Origin: Flavobacteriales bacterium UBA6049
Lineage (GTDB): Bacteria > Bacteroidota > Bacteroidia > Flavobacteriales_G > Salibacteraceae
DNA: 5,996 nucleotides
Assembly (NCBI GenBank): GCA_002429085.1
Contig: DIYR01000074.1
Location: 1 to 5,996 of the forward strand
Reading direction: 5' to 3'
The notes beneath the pieces were generated by a model that was given only the letters and a program-made list of their open reading frames with translations, made no database searches and had not been told where the DNA came from. The translations under genes and the position numbers were made by a program. Below, one piece after another: positions 1 through 5,996 of the stretch (the stretch's first letter is position 1; every line of letters begins with the position of its first letter).

Positions 1-276
1 AAAGGTTTTGACTTTAAGCCACGTTATTACAATCCTGAAAAAGAGGAATTTGACACACGTGTAGCAGCCTTAAAAGCTAAATATGCCAAGGAAGCCACAA
101 ACTCTGAAGATGTTGACCACTCTGCCTTGAGAGGGAAAATGCGCTCTGAATGGAATGCAGTTTCTCAACGAAAATCTTCTAATCTCAGCTCAAACATTCG
201 CATTCTTTTAATTGCGGGTGTTCTCTCTATCCTATTCTACATTCTTGTATTCACAGATTTTGAACTTGTATTTTAA
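1..276 (+). CDS. Small conserved membrane protein, C-terminal part (5' end outside window)
   Basis: Frame 1 is open from the first base to a TAA at 274-276 and gives 91 residues with no start visible. The first half is soluble and charged, beginning KGFDFKPRYYNPEKEEF. The last part (about residues 66-86, from NIRILLIAGVLS onward) is one hydrophobic helix followed by the short tail DFELVF. The motif 'F-x-x-KPRYY' and the single C-terminal helix recall a roughly 90-residue Bacteroidota family found just upstream of mutL, from memory often labelled 'riboflavin synthase subunit beta'. No lumazine- or riboflavin-synthase feature is visible, so that label is probably a carry-over from a neighbouring gene. 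Positive residues before the helix suggest a cytoplasmic N-terminal part. The stop lies 6 bases before mutL, so the two are probably co-transcribed. Function is unknown; that it is a real gene is well supported by the coding frame, composition and context. Confidence 0.82.
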   Translation, partial: KGFDFKPRYYNPEKEEFDTRVAALKAKYAKEATNSEDVDHSALRGKMRSEWNAVSQRKSSNLSSNIRILLIAGVLSILFYILVFTDFELVF

Positions 277-282
277 CTGCAC

Positions 283-2178
283 ATGGCAGACATTATTCAA
301 TTACTTCCTGATGCAATTGCCAATCAGATTGCTGCTGGTGAAGTAATTCAACGACCTGCATCGGTTGTAAAAGAACTTCTAGAAAACGCAATTGATGCAG
401 ATGCCACCAGTATTCAACTTATTGTAAAAGATGCTGGTAAAACTTTAATTCAAGTCATTGATGATGGCAAAGGAATGTCTGAAACAGATGCTCGTATGTC
501 ATTAGAAAGACACGCAACATCAAAGATTTCTTCTTCGAATGATTTGTTTGCTTTGAACACCATGGGGTTTCGTGGTGAAGCATTAGCTTCTATTGCTTCT
601 ATTGCTCATCTCACAATTCAAACAAAACGAAAAGAAGATCAATTAGGTGTTAAACTTGAAGTCGAAGGATCTTCTGTTAATTCTCAAGAACCAATAACGT
701 GCAAAGATGGGACGTCTATGGCTGTAAAGAATTTATTCTTTAATGTGCCCGCTCGTAGAAAATTCTTGAAGAAAGATTCCATTGAAGTTCGACATATTAT
801 TGACGAATTTGAGCGTGTAGCAATGGCTTACCCTGAAGTAAAGTTTACCTTTCACCATAATGGAAACGAGGTATTTCATTTGCAGGGTGGAAACTTCAGA
901 CAGCGCATCGTACAAATTTTTGGAAAACGTTACAACGAGCGTCTAGTTCCTATTACAGAGCTAACCGATATTGTTGAACTAAATGGATTCATCGGAAAAC
1001 CAGAAACAGCCAAGAAAACCCGTGGTGAGCAATTCTTTTTCGTCAACAACCGCTTCATTAAGAATCCATATTTAAATCATGCCATTCAAGAAGCAATGGA
1101 AGATTTACTTCCTTCAGGATCTCATCCTGGCTATTTCATACATCTAAAGGTAGATCCTAGTACGTTAGATGTAAACATTCACCCTACTAAAACCGAGGTT
1201 AAGTTTGAAAATGAAAGGTCTATCTATGCTATATTAAGATCTGCTACTAGACAGGCTCTTGGTAAACACCATGTGGCTCCTACATTAGATTTTGAACAAG
1301 AAACAAGTTTTGATATACCTCTTGGTTCAAAGCCAGTAGTTGCTCCAACCATTACAGTAGACCCTACGTATAATCCATTCGATACAGATAAAAAATCTTC
1401 AACCTCATCTAGTGGAAACAGTTTTAAACCTCAATCTACTCCACAAGAACGGCACAATCTTGAGAATTGGCAAAAGCTGTACGACCAAAATCCTTCTTTA
1501 GCAAGCAGCATTCATATTCCAAATGGAAATGACGATGACAATATAGATTTAGACTCATCTAATTCTCCTAAACAACAAACACTTACAGTAGAATCAGGAC
1601 AAGAGTCTGTGACTAGTTCTGGTAAAGCGTTTCAAGTTCACGGCAAGTATATTATTGCCCACATCAAGTCAGGCGTAATGATGATTCATCAATCTAGGGC
1701 GCACGAGCGTGTATTGTATGAGTCGTTTATTCGTTCTATGGCTTCACGCGATGTTGCCAGTCAGCAACAGTTGTTCCCTCAAACGGTTTCTTTACCAGCG
1801 GGCGATGCTGCGGTTGTTCAAGAACTTATAGATGATTTACAAACTGCTGGTGTTGATATTCGCAATTTTGGTGCACATACCTTTATCATTCAAGGCTTAC
1901 CTCCTTATGCAACTAACGCAGAGCCAAAAGCGTTTCTTGAAGGTATTTTAGAACACTACAAAAACAATATGCAAGGCTTACGATTGAGTAAGCAAGAGGC
2001 TCTAGCTAGGTCTTTGGCTAAGCGTAGTGGTATAAAATCTGGCCAACAACTATCTACCGAAGAAATGATGCAGTTAATAGATGAGCTTTTTGCTTGTGAG
2101 AATCCCTATTCTACACCAAGTGGAAAGCGCATTATTAATACATTTACCATCGATCAGTTGGATAAACAATTTGACTAA
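283..2178 (+). CDS. mutL: DNA mismatch repair protein MutL
   Basis: MutL is the homodimeric ATPase that links mismatch recognition by MutS to strand incision and removal. The 631 residues fit the usual family length. The N-terminal GHKL ATPase domain (about 1-335) has every key motif: ANQIAAGEV (13-21), ELLENAIDA with the presumed catalytic Glu31 and Mg-binding Asn35, DDGKGM (60-65), ATSKI (78-82), GFRGEALAS (95-103), and DVNIHPTK (296-303), whose Lys303 matches the ATP-contacting lysine 307 of E. coli. A Ser/Asn/Gln/Asp-rich linker spans about 340-445, and the dimerisation domain starts near FQVHGKY (450-456). Within that domain, the site matching the endonuclease motif DQHA(x)2E(x)4E reads HQSRAHERVLYE (469-480), with the metal-binding Asp replaced by His and the His by Ser. 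The Cys of the ACR motif and the CPHGRP motif are also not recognisable, although Cys605 (ACENP) remains. The start is set by homology to MADIIQLLPD; no Shine-Dalgarno is visible. Its stop abuts the next ATG. Confidence 0.98.
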   Translation: MADIIQLLPDAIANQIAAGEVIQRPASVVKELLENAIDADATSIQLIVKDAGKTLIQVIDDGKGMSETDARMSLERHATSKISSSNDLFALNTMGFRGEALASIASIAHLTIQTKRKEDQLGVKLEVEGSSVNSQEPITCKDGTSMAVKNLFFNVPARRKFLKKDSIEVRHIIDEFERVAMAYPEVKFTFHHNGNEVFHLQGGNFRQRIVQIFGKRYNERLVPITELTDIVELNGFIGKPETAKKTRGEQFFFVNNRFIKNPYLNHAIQEAMEDLLPSGSHPGYFIHLKVDPSTLDVNIHPTKTEVKFENERSIYAILRSATRQALGKHHVAPTLDFEQETSFDIPLGSKPVVAPTITVDPTYNPFDTDKKSSTSSSGNSFKPQSTPQERHNLENWQKLYDQNPSLASSIHIPNGNDDDNIDLDSSNSPKQQTLTVESGQESVTSSGKAFQVHGKYIIAHIKSGVMMIHQSRAHERVLYESFIRSMASRDVASQQQLFPQTVSLPAGDAAVVQELIDDLQTAGVDIRNFGAHTFIIQGLPPYATNAEPKAFLEGILEHYKNNMQGLRLSKQEALARSLAKRSGIKSGQQLSTEEMMQLIDELFACENPYSTPSGKRIINTFTIDQLDKQFD

Positions 2179-3054
2179 ATGAATCAATATAGACTAGGCG
2201 GATTTCAAATGCTTCCTCCCGTGGTTAAAAACCTGTTGATTATCAACGCAATTATGTTTTTGGCTACCAGTGTATTTCAATCAACTATTCATGTAAACTT
2301 GAACGATGTTCTTGGGTTGCATTGGATAGGAAGTGAAAAGTTTGAAGTGTATCAAGTAGTAACTTACATGTTTATGCATGGTAGTTTTCAGCATATATTC
2401 TTCAACATGTTTGCGGTTTGGATGTTTGGATCCGCTGTTGAAAATTATTGGGGTGCTAAACGGTTCTTAACATATTACGTGGCTACAGGTATAGGGGCTG
2501 CGGTAATCCATTACATCACAGTATACTTTGGCCAGCTGTTACCATTTAACCAAGTAATGAATGCTTTTCTAGAATTTCCTTCTACAGAAACATTAAGAGA
2601 ATTCGTAAGCTATCACGATATAGCTTATCATATACATCCAAGTATAGATCAAGGCATGTACGAATACTATAAAGAAAGCATTAATTCATTAAATGCTATG
2701 CTAAATGGTAGTGCTACAAAAGATCAGATTCTAGCGGTTAATAGTTTCATGCTTGAATACAAAGAGTACTATCTCAATTTTCCTAATGTTGTTGGCGCCA
2801 GTGGTTCTTTATTTGGTTTATTACTTGCATTTGGAATGCTTTTTCCAAATCAGCGAATCTTCATGATTTTCTTACCTATTCCAATTAAGGCTAAGTATTT
2901 TGTTATGGCATACGGGGCAATTGAATTATTCTCAGGACTCTCAAACAGACCGGGAGACAATGTTGCTCACTTTGCACATCTTGGAGGTATGATTTTCGGT
3001 TTTTTATTGATTAGGTATTGGCAGAAACACGACAACACCTACAATCGATATTAG
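2179..3054 (+). CDS. Rhomboid family intramembrane serine protease (first of a tandem pair)
   Basis: Rhomboids cleave transmembrane substrates within the membrane using a Ser-His dyad. The dyad is intact here: GASG with nucleophile Ser208, and AHLGGMIFG with His267 (a second conserved-looking His lies at 264). The loop 1/helix 2 motif HGSFQHIFFNM supplies His67, His72 and Asn76, equivalent to E. coli GlpG His145, His150 and oxyanion Asn154. Helices are predicted at about 15-35, 71-92, 96-117, 204-222, 230-252 and 262-282, the six-helix bacterial core. Between helices 3 and 4 there is an insert of about 85 residues (118-202), mostly polar with many Tyr and predicted helical, much longer than in GlpG and probably periplasmic. 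The usual Trp-Arg of loop 1 appears as Tyr-Gln (58-59). The ATG directly follows the mutL stop (TAAATG), implying translational coupling. Substrate unknown. There is no C-terminal extension, unlike its neighbour. Confidence 0.95.
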   Translation: MNQYRLGGFQMLPPVVKNLLIINAIMFLATSVFQSTIHVNLNDVLGLHWIGSEKFEVYQVVTYMFMHGSFQHIFFNMFAVWMFGSAVENYWGAKRFLTYYVATGIGAAVIHYITVYFGQLLPFNQVMNAFLEFPSTETLREFVSYHDIAYHIHPSIDQGMYEYYKESINSLNAMLNGSATKDQILAVNSFMLEYKEYYLNFPNVVGASGSLFGLLLAFGMLFPNQRIFMIFLPIPIKAKYFVMAYGAIELFSGLSNRPGDNVAHFAHLGGMIFGFLLIRYWQKHDNTYNRY

Positions 3055-3055
3055 G

Positions 3056-3937
3056 ATGGCTAATTTTATTGTAGAAGACATAAAACGCGTATTCAGTGGA
3101 GGTAATCATTTATCAAAATTGATATTGATAAATGTTGGGGTGTTTTTGGTATTGAATGTATTATCAGCATTTCTTACTGTAGAATTAGATAATAAACTTC
3201 TAAGCTTTGTTGCACTCCCTTCTAGTATATCTCGTTGGCTATTTAAATTTTGGACCTTAATCACATACATGTTTGTCCACGGAGGGTTCAGACATATCCT
3301 GTTCAACATGCTCTTATTATACTGGTTTGGACGGATTATGGCTGACTTATACACGCATAATCGTGTCTTACAAACTTTTATATACGGTGGTATTGTTGGA
3401 GGTGTTTTGTTCTTAATGATGAGTATTATCCCAGGTATTCCACTTAAACCATACTTAGTTGGGGCCTCTGGAGGGGTACTTGCGGTCATGATTGCTACTG
3501 CAACACTTTTACCTGATTATAGTTTAAACTTAATATTGGTTGGACCCGTAAAGATCAAATACATTGCTTTGGTTTGTTTCATTCTTTCTACAGTGCTAGA
3601 TCTCAACGAAAATATAGGTGGTAAAATCGCTCATATAGGTGGTGCTGCATACGGTTTATACTATGGAATGCAACTCAAGAAAGGAATCGAAATTACAGAT
3701 ACGCTAAATGCTTTTTTCAACAGTATCTTGAATCTATTCCGAAAAAAGTCAACCATGCGCGTGGTGCATAACAATCAGAAAAGAAGAAGTTCTGGTGTCA
3801 TGACCTCTTCAGCACCTATGAGTGAATCTGAAAAGCAACGTAAAACAGATGAAATCTTAGATAAGATTTCATCATCGGGGTATGAAAGCCTTACCAAAGA
3901 AGAAAAGGATTTTTTATTTAAGGTAAGTAAGAATTAA
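3056..3937 (+). CDS. Rhomboid family intramembrane serine protease with C-terminal cytosolic tail (second of the pair)
   Basis: This second rhomboid is clearly diverged from the first but keeps the dyad: GASGG with Ser138 and AHIGGAAYG with His193. HGGFRHILFNM gives His75, His80 and Asn84 of the oxyanion region, and Trp66 of the loop 1 Trp-Arg motif is present (Trp-Thr). Helices are predicted at about 19-40, 79-97, 105-125, 135-151, 160-180 and 188-205. The loop between helices 3 and 4 is short, as in canonical bacterial rhomboids. After the core comes a basic, hydrophilic tail (about 206-293), expected in the cytosol. It ends in a compact motif, DEILDKISSSGYESLTKEEK (about 266-285) followed by DFLFKVSKN. 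I recall such an ending as typical of Bacteroidota rhomboids (DUF6576-like); its function is unknown. The start is 1 base after the previous stop, consistent with coupled translation and joint expression. Substrate unknown. Confidence 0.95.
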   Translation: MANFIVEDIKRVFSGGNHLSKLILINVGVFLVLNVLSAFLTVELDNKLLSFVALPSSISRWLFKFWTLITYMFVHGGFRHILFNMLLLYWFGRIMADLYTHNRVLQTFIYGGIVGGVLFLMMSIIPGIPLKPYLVGASGGVLAVMIATATLLPDYSLNLILVGPVKIKYIALVCFILSTVLDLNENIGGKIAHIGGAAYGLYYGMQLKKGIEITDTLNAFFNSILNLFRKKSTMRVVHNNQKRRSSGVMTSSAPMSESEKQRKTDEILDKISSSGYESLTKEEKDFLFKVSKN

Positions 3938-3944
3938 AAGCTGT

Positions 3945-5054
3945 ATGCGCTCAATTGCTCGCTTTGCCCTACACGTTTTATTCACACTCGCTATTGCAGG
4001 CTTATTGATCGCGCAATTTGGAGGAAGTATCAATCCTTCAAAATGGGTATATTCTCAACTTGTTGGGTTAGCATACCCCTACTTCTTATTTGCTACACTT
4101 GGTTTTTCTATCTATTTCATTCTTCGTAAGAAAAGAGCCGCGTTAATCGGGTTATTTGTTATTGCAATCGGTTGGCCAAATCCAGTTCATTTAATTCAAT
4201 TTTCTTCATCTGAAGGAATTAAAGAAGGTGACATTAAATTGCTATCCTATAATATTCGCCTATTCAACAAGTATGGATGGAAACCAGATTTGAATGTTAG
4301 CGATCAACTGCTTGGGTTTATACATGAAGAAGAAGCTGATATTCTATGTTTTCAAGAGTTCTACCATATAGAAAAAGGTCCAACTTTCAAAAGCTTAAAT
4401 CACGTTCAAGACACCTCCAACTCCGCCAATTACTATTTTGAACATTTCGAAAAAATTGACCTAGATAAACATCGTTTCTTTGGCTTGGTTACATTCAGTA
4501 AATACCCAATTATTAACCATGGCAATGTACTTCAACCAAACTTTGGTAAAGCAGGTGCAATCTTCACAGATATTATAATTGATACTGATACCATCAGAGT
4601 GTATAACATTCATCTTAAATCGCTTGGTTTTGCAAAGGATGATTATTCATTGCTTGCAGGAGAAGAACAAACAATTACAGAAGAGCAGATTAATAGAGGT
4701 AAAGGAATTATCCGAAAACTGCTTGAAGCTTCTGCAGTTAGATCTAATCAAGCCATTGTTTTGAAAGCTCACATAGAGAAATCCCCATATCCTGTGATTA
4801 TAGCTGGAGATTTTAATGAAACACCATTCACTTTTGCTTATCAAACTTTAAGGCATAATCTTCAAGATGGCTTTCGTTCTAAAGGAAATGGCATGGGTTA
4901 TACCTATGGCTTAACAAACGGAGTTCCTCCTTTAAAAATTGATCACATACTCGCGGATCAATCATTTGAGTTCATTGATTTTACGAATCAGAATACCAAT
5001 CTATCTGATCACGAACCCATCTCTGCTACACTGCGATTATCTCGAGATAATTAG
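3945..5054 (+). CDS. Membrane-anchored endonuclease/exonuclease/phosphatase (EEP) family protein
   Basis: The EEP fold covers metal-dependent phosphoesterases acting on nucleic acids, phospholipids or phosphorylated small molecules. The 369 residues hold three N-terminal hydrophobic segments (about 5-25, 39-60, 65-80) and then a complete catalytic domain (about 97-366). Catalytic motifs appear in family order: SYNIRLFN (Asn103), CFQEF (metal-binding Glu138), YNIHLKS (Asn221, His223), AGDFNETPF (Asp289, Asn291), KIDHIL (Asp333) and SDHEPI (Asp355, His356). Arginines near the N-terminus and the RKKR cluster between segments 2 and 3 suggest, by the positive-inside rule, that the catalytic domain is periplasmic, which argues against a DNA-repair role. 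An insert with a long predicted helix (about 233-280) precedes the GDFN motif. The start lies 7 bases after the second rhomboid, so it probably belongs to the same transcript. The real substrate cannot be read from the sequence; similar three-helix EEP proteins are, as I recall, common in Bacteroidota. Confidence 0.93.
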   Translation: MRSIARFALHVLFTLAIAGLLIAQFGGSINPSKWVYSQLVGLAYPYFLFATLGFSIYFILRKKRAALIGLFVIAIGWPNPVHLIQFSSSEGIKEGDIKLLSYNIRLFNKYGWKPDLNVSDQLLGFIHEEEADILCFQEFYHIEKGPTFKSLNHVQDTSNSANYYFEHFEKIDLDKHRFFGLVTFSKYPIINHGNVLQPNFGKAGAIFTDIIIDTDTIRVYNIHLKSLGFAKDDYSLLAGEEQTITEEQINRGKGIIRKLLEASAVRSNQAIVLKAHIEKSPYPVIIAGDFNETPFTFAYQTLRHNLQDGFRSKGNGMGYTYGLTNGVPPLKIDHILADQSFEFIDFTNQNTNLSDHEPISATLRLSRDN

Positions 5055-5080
5055 TCCAAAAACCAATAGGTCAATTTCGT

Positions 5081-5088
5081 TACTTTTG
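5081..5088 (+). promoter_or_regulatory. Bacteroidota-type -7 promoter box (TACTTTTG) for prfC
   Basis: TACTTTTG matches the Bacteroidota housekeeping -7 consensus TAnnTTTG exactly. It lies in the only sizeable gap of the window (5055-5108, 54 bases), 20 bases before the prfC ATG. Transcription would start near 5092-5096, leaving a leader of about 15 bases. No clear -33 element (TTTG or TTG) is seen at the expected 19-21 base spacing, where the sequence is A- and C-rich. The rest of the gap shows no hairpin with a T-run, so read-through from the upstream operon remains possible. Confidence 0.5.
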
Positions 5089-5108
5089 CCGCCTCTATAA
5101 AGTAATTC

Positions 5109-5996
5109 ATGGGATTAAAAGAAGAAATTTCGAAGCGAAAAACGTTCGCCATCATCTCTCACCCCGATGCCGGTAAAACAACTCTAACAGAGAAACTTCT
5201 ATTATTTGGGGGAGCTATTCAAGTAGCTGGTGCTGTTAAGAATAATAAGATCAAAAAAACCGCTGCATCTGACTTTATGGAGATAGAAAAGCAAAGGGGT
5301 ATCTCTGTTGCTACTTCTGTAATGACATTCGACTACCACGGCACTATTGTGAATTTATTGGACACTCCTGGTCACAAAGATTTTGCTGAAGATACGTATC
5401 GAACATTGACTGCTGTTGATAGTGTGATTATGGTAATTGACGCAGCCAATGGTGTAGAAGCTCAAACAGAGCGACTGATGGAAGTTTGTAGAATGCGTAA
5501 TACTCCAGTAATTACGTTTATTAATAAGCTTGACCGTGAAGGTCAAGATCCATTTGATTTGCTAGATGAAATAGAAGAAAAGCTTCAAATTAAAGTACGT
5601 CCACTTAGTTGGCCTATTGGTATGGGGCCACGTTTTCAAGGTGTTTATAACCTATATGAACAGAATCTAAACCTCTTCAGCGCTAACAAAACTAAAATTG
5701 AAGAAAATCTTGTCTCTATTGAAGATGTAAATGATTCGCAATTGGATGAAATTATTGGCGAAGAACCTGCTACTCTATTAAGAGACGATCTTGAGTTAGT
5801 GGATGGTGTGTATGATGAGTTTGACCTTGAAGAATACAAAGCAGGTAATGTAGCTCCTGTATTCTTTGGAAGTGCCTTGAATAACTTTGGTGTACGAGAA
5901 CTATTAGATGCCTTTGTTCGCTTAGCCCCTAACCCACTCCTGCGACCAAGTGATGCGGGAGATATTGAACCAACAAGAGAGAAGTTTTCCGGTTTC
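5109..5996 (+). CDS. prfC: Peptide chain release factor 3 (RF3), N-terminal part (3' end outside window)
   Basis: RF3 is the translational GTPase that helps remove RF1/RF2 from the ribosome after peptide release. The frame runs open to the window edge for 296 codons; full RF3 is about 530 residues, so somewhat over half is present. The G domain is complete: G1 SHPDAGKT (17-24), the RGIS segment of switch I (63-66), G3 DTPGH (85-89), G4 NKLD (139-142), and G5 SAL (255-257). RF3-specific stretches set it apart from EF-G: KRKTFAIISHPDAG, SDFMEIEKQRGIS, DFAEDTYRTLTAVD, PLSWPIGMG and VFFGSALNNFGV line up closely with E. coli RF3. The segment ending KFSGF is the entry to domain II. The residue after DTPGH is Lys where E. 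coli has Glu, which I believe is common in this phylum. The ATG at 5109 is chosen because MGLKEEISKRKTFAI has the family's short N-terminus. No Shine-Dalgarno is present. The gene probably has its own promoter. Confidence 0.97.
   Translation, partial: MGLKEEISKRKTFAIISHPDAGKTTLTEKLLLFGGAIQVAGAVKNNKIKKTAASDFMEIEKQRGISVATSVMTFDYHGTIVNLLDTPGHKDFAEDTYRTLTAVDSVIMVIDAANGVEAQTERLMEVCRMRNTPVITFINKLDREGQDPFDLLDEIEEKLQIKVRPLSWPIGMGPRFQGVYNLYEQNLNLFSANKTKIEENLVSIEDVNDSQLDEIIGEEPATLLRDDLELVDGVYDEFDLEEYKAGNVAPVFFGSALNNFGVRELLDAFVRLAPNPLLRPSDAGDIEPTREKFSGF

Noticed and set aside
733..915. Minus-strand open frame of 60 codons within mutL
   Set aside because: Antisense to the conserved ATPase region; no recognisable protein features.
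3106..3489. Minus-strand open frame of 127 codons inside the second rhomboid
   Set aside because: It lies wholly within a gene with intact catalytic motifs, and its Pro/Thr/Asn-rich translation is simply the reverse reading of hydrophobic rhomboid codons. No domain, RBS or promoter is seen.
3910..3916. Slippery heptamer T TTT TTA in frame near the 3' end of the second rhomboid, suggesting -1 frameshifting
   Set aside because: A -1 shift meets TAA at 3919-3921 within two codons and would only clip the tail; no stimulatory hairpin is apparent downstream. The T-run is expected in AT-rich DNA encoding Phe-Leu-Phe.
4579..4844. Short open frames on both strands inside the EEP gene
   Set aside because: They overlap the catalytic domain between the NIH and GDFN motifs; their composition is that of shifted reading, and no start signal is seen.
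3945..5054. EEP gene as exonuclease III or AP endonuclease (xthA)
   Set aside because: Three membrane helices and a probable periplasmic catalytic domain do not fit a cytosolic DNA-repair enzyme, despite the shared fold and the nearby mutL.
5055..5080. Intrinsic terminator after the EEP gene
   Set aside because: No stable inverted repeat followed by a T-run can be found in the gap.
5355..5839. Two minus-strand open frames within prfC
   Set aside because: They are antisense to the well-conserved RF3 G domain, and their Ser/Asn/Arg-rich translations look like shadow reading.
5109..5996. Elongation factor G or a TetM-like ribosomal protection protein
   Set aside because: The motifs SHPDAGKT, MEIEKQRGIS and DFAEDTYRTLTAVD are RF3-specific; EF-G has a different G1 region and DTPGHVDF.

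Overview
The window looks like ordinary core chromosome of a Bacteroidota bacterium, most likely of the Flavobacteriales. The clues are AT-rich DNA, starts without a recognisable Shine-Dalgarno sequence, a TAnnTTTG promoter box before the last gene, and proteins with the flavour of this phylum. The gene order small membrane protein - mutL - rhomboid - rhomboid - membrane-anchored endonuclease/exonuclease/phosphatase (EEP) protein also fits, from what I remember of Flavobacteriales genomes. The family or genus cannot be fixed from the sequence alone.

All recognised genes lie on the + strand. Positions 1-276 are the 3' end of a small protein with one C-terminal membrane helix. Positions 283-2178 encode a full-length MutL mismatch-repair ATPase. 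Two tandem rhomboid-type intramembrane serine proteases follow (2179-3054 and 3056-3937), then an EEP-fold hydrolase with three N-terminal membrane helices (3945-5054). The gaps between these five genes are 6, 0, 1 and 7 bases, so they very probably form one transcript with translational coupling. A 54-base spacer (5055-5108) carries a promoter-like box, and the 5' part of prfC (peptide chain release factor 3) runs off the right edge.

Functionally this is a mixed housekeeping operon: DNA repair (MutL), membrane proteolysis (two rhomboids) and an envelope-facing phosphoesterase-like enzyme, followed by a translation-termination GTPase that probably has its own promoter. Nothing suggests that MutL and the membrane proteins share a biochemical pathway.

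I saw no tRNA, rRNA, CRISPR array, insertion sequence, riboswitch or convincing intrinsic terminator, and no sign of horizontal transfer. No stretch above 300 bases lacks a gene. The points most worth a second look are the altered endonuclease motif of MutL, the large insert beside the active site of the first rhomboid, and the conserved-looking cytosolic tail of the second. I found no convincing new biological system.
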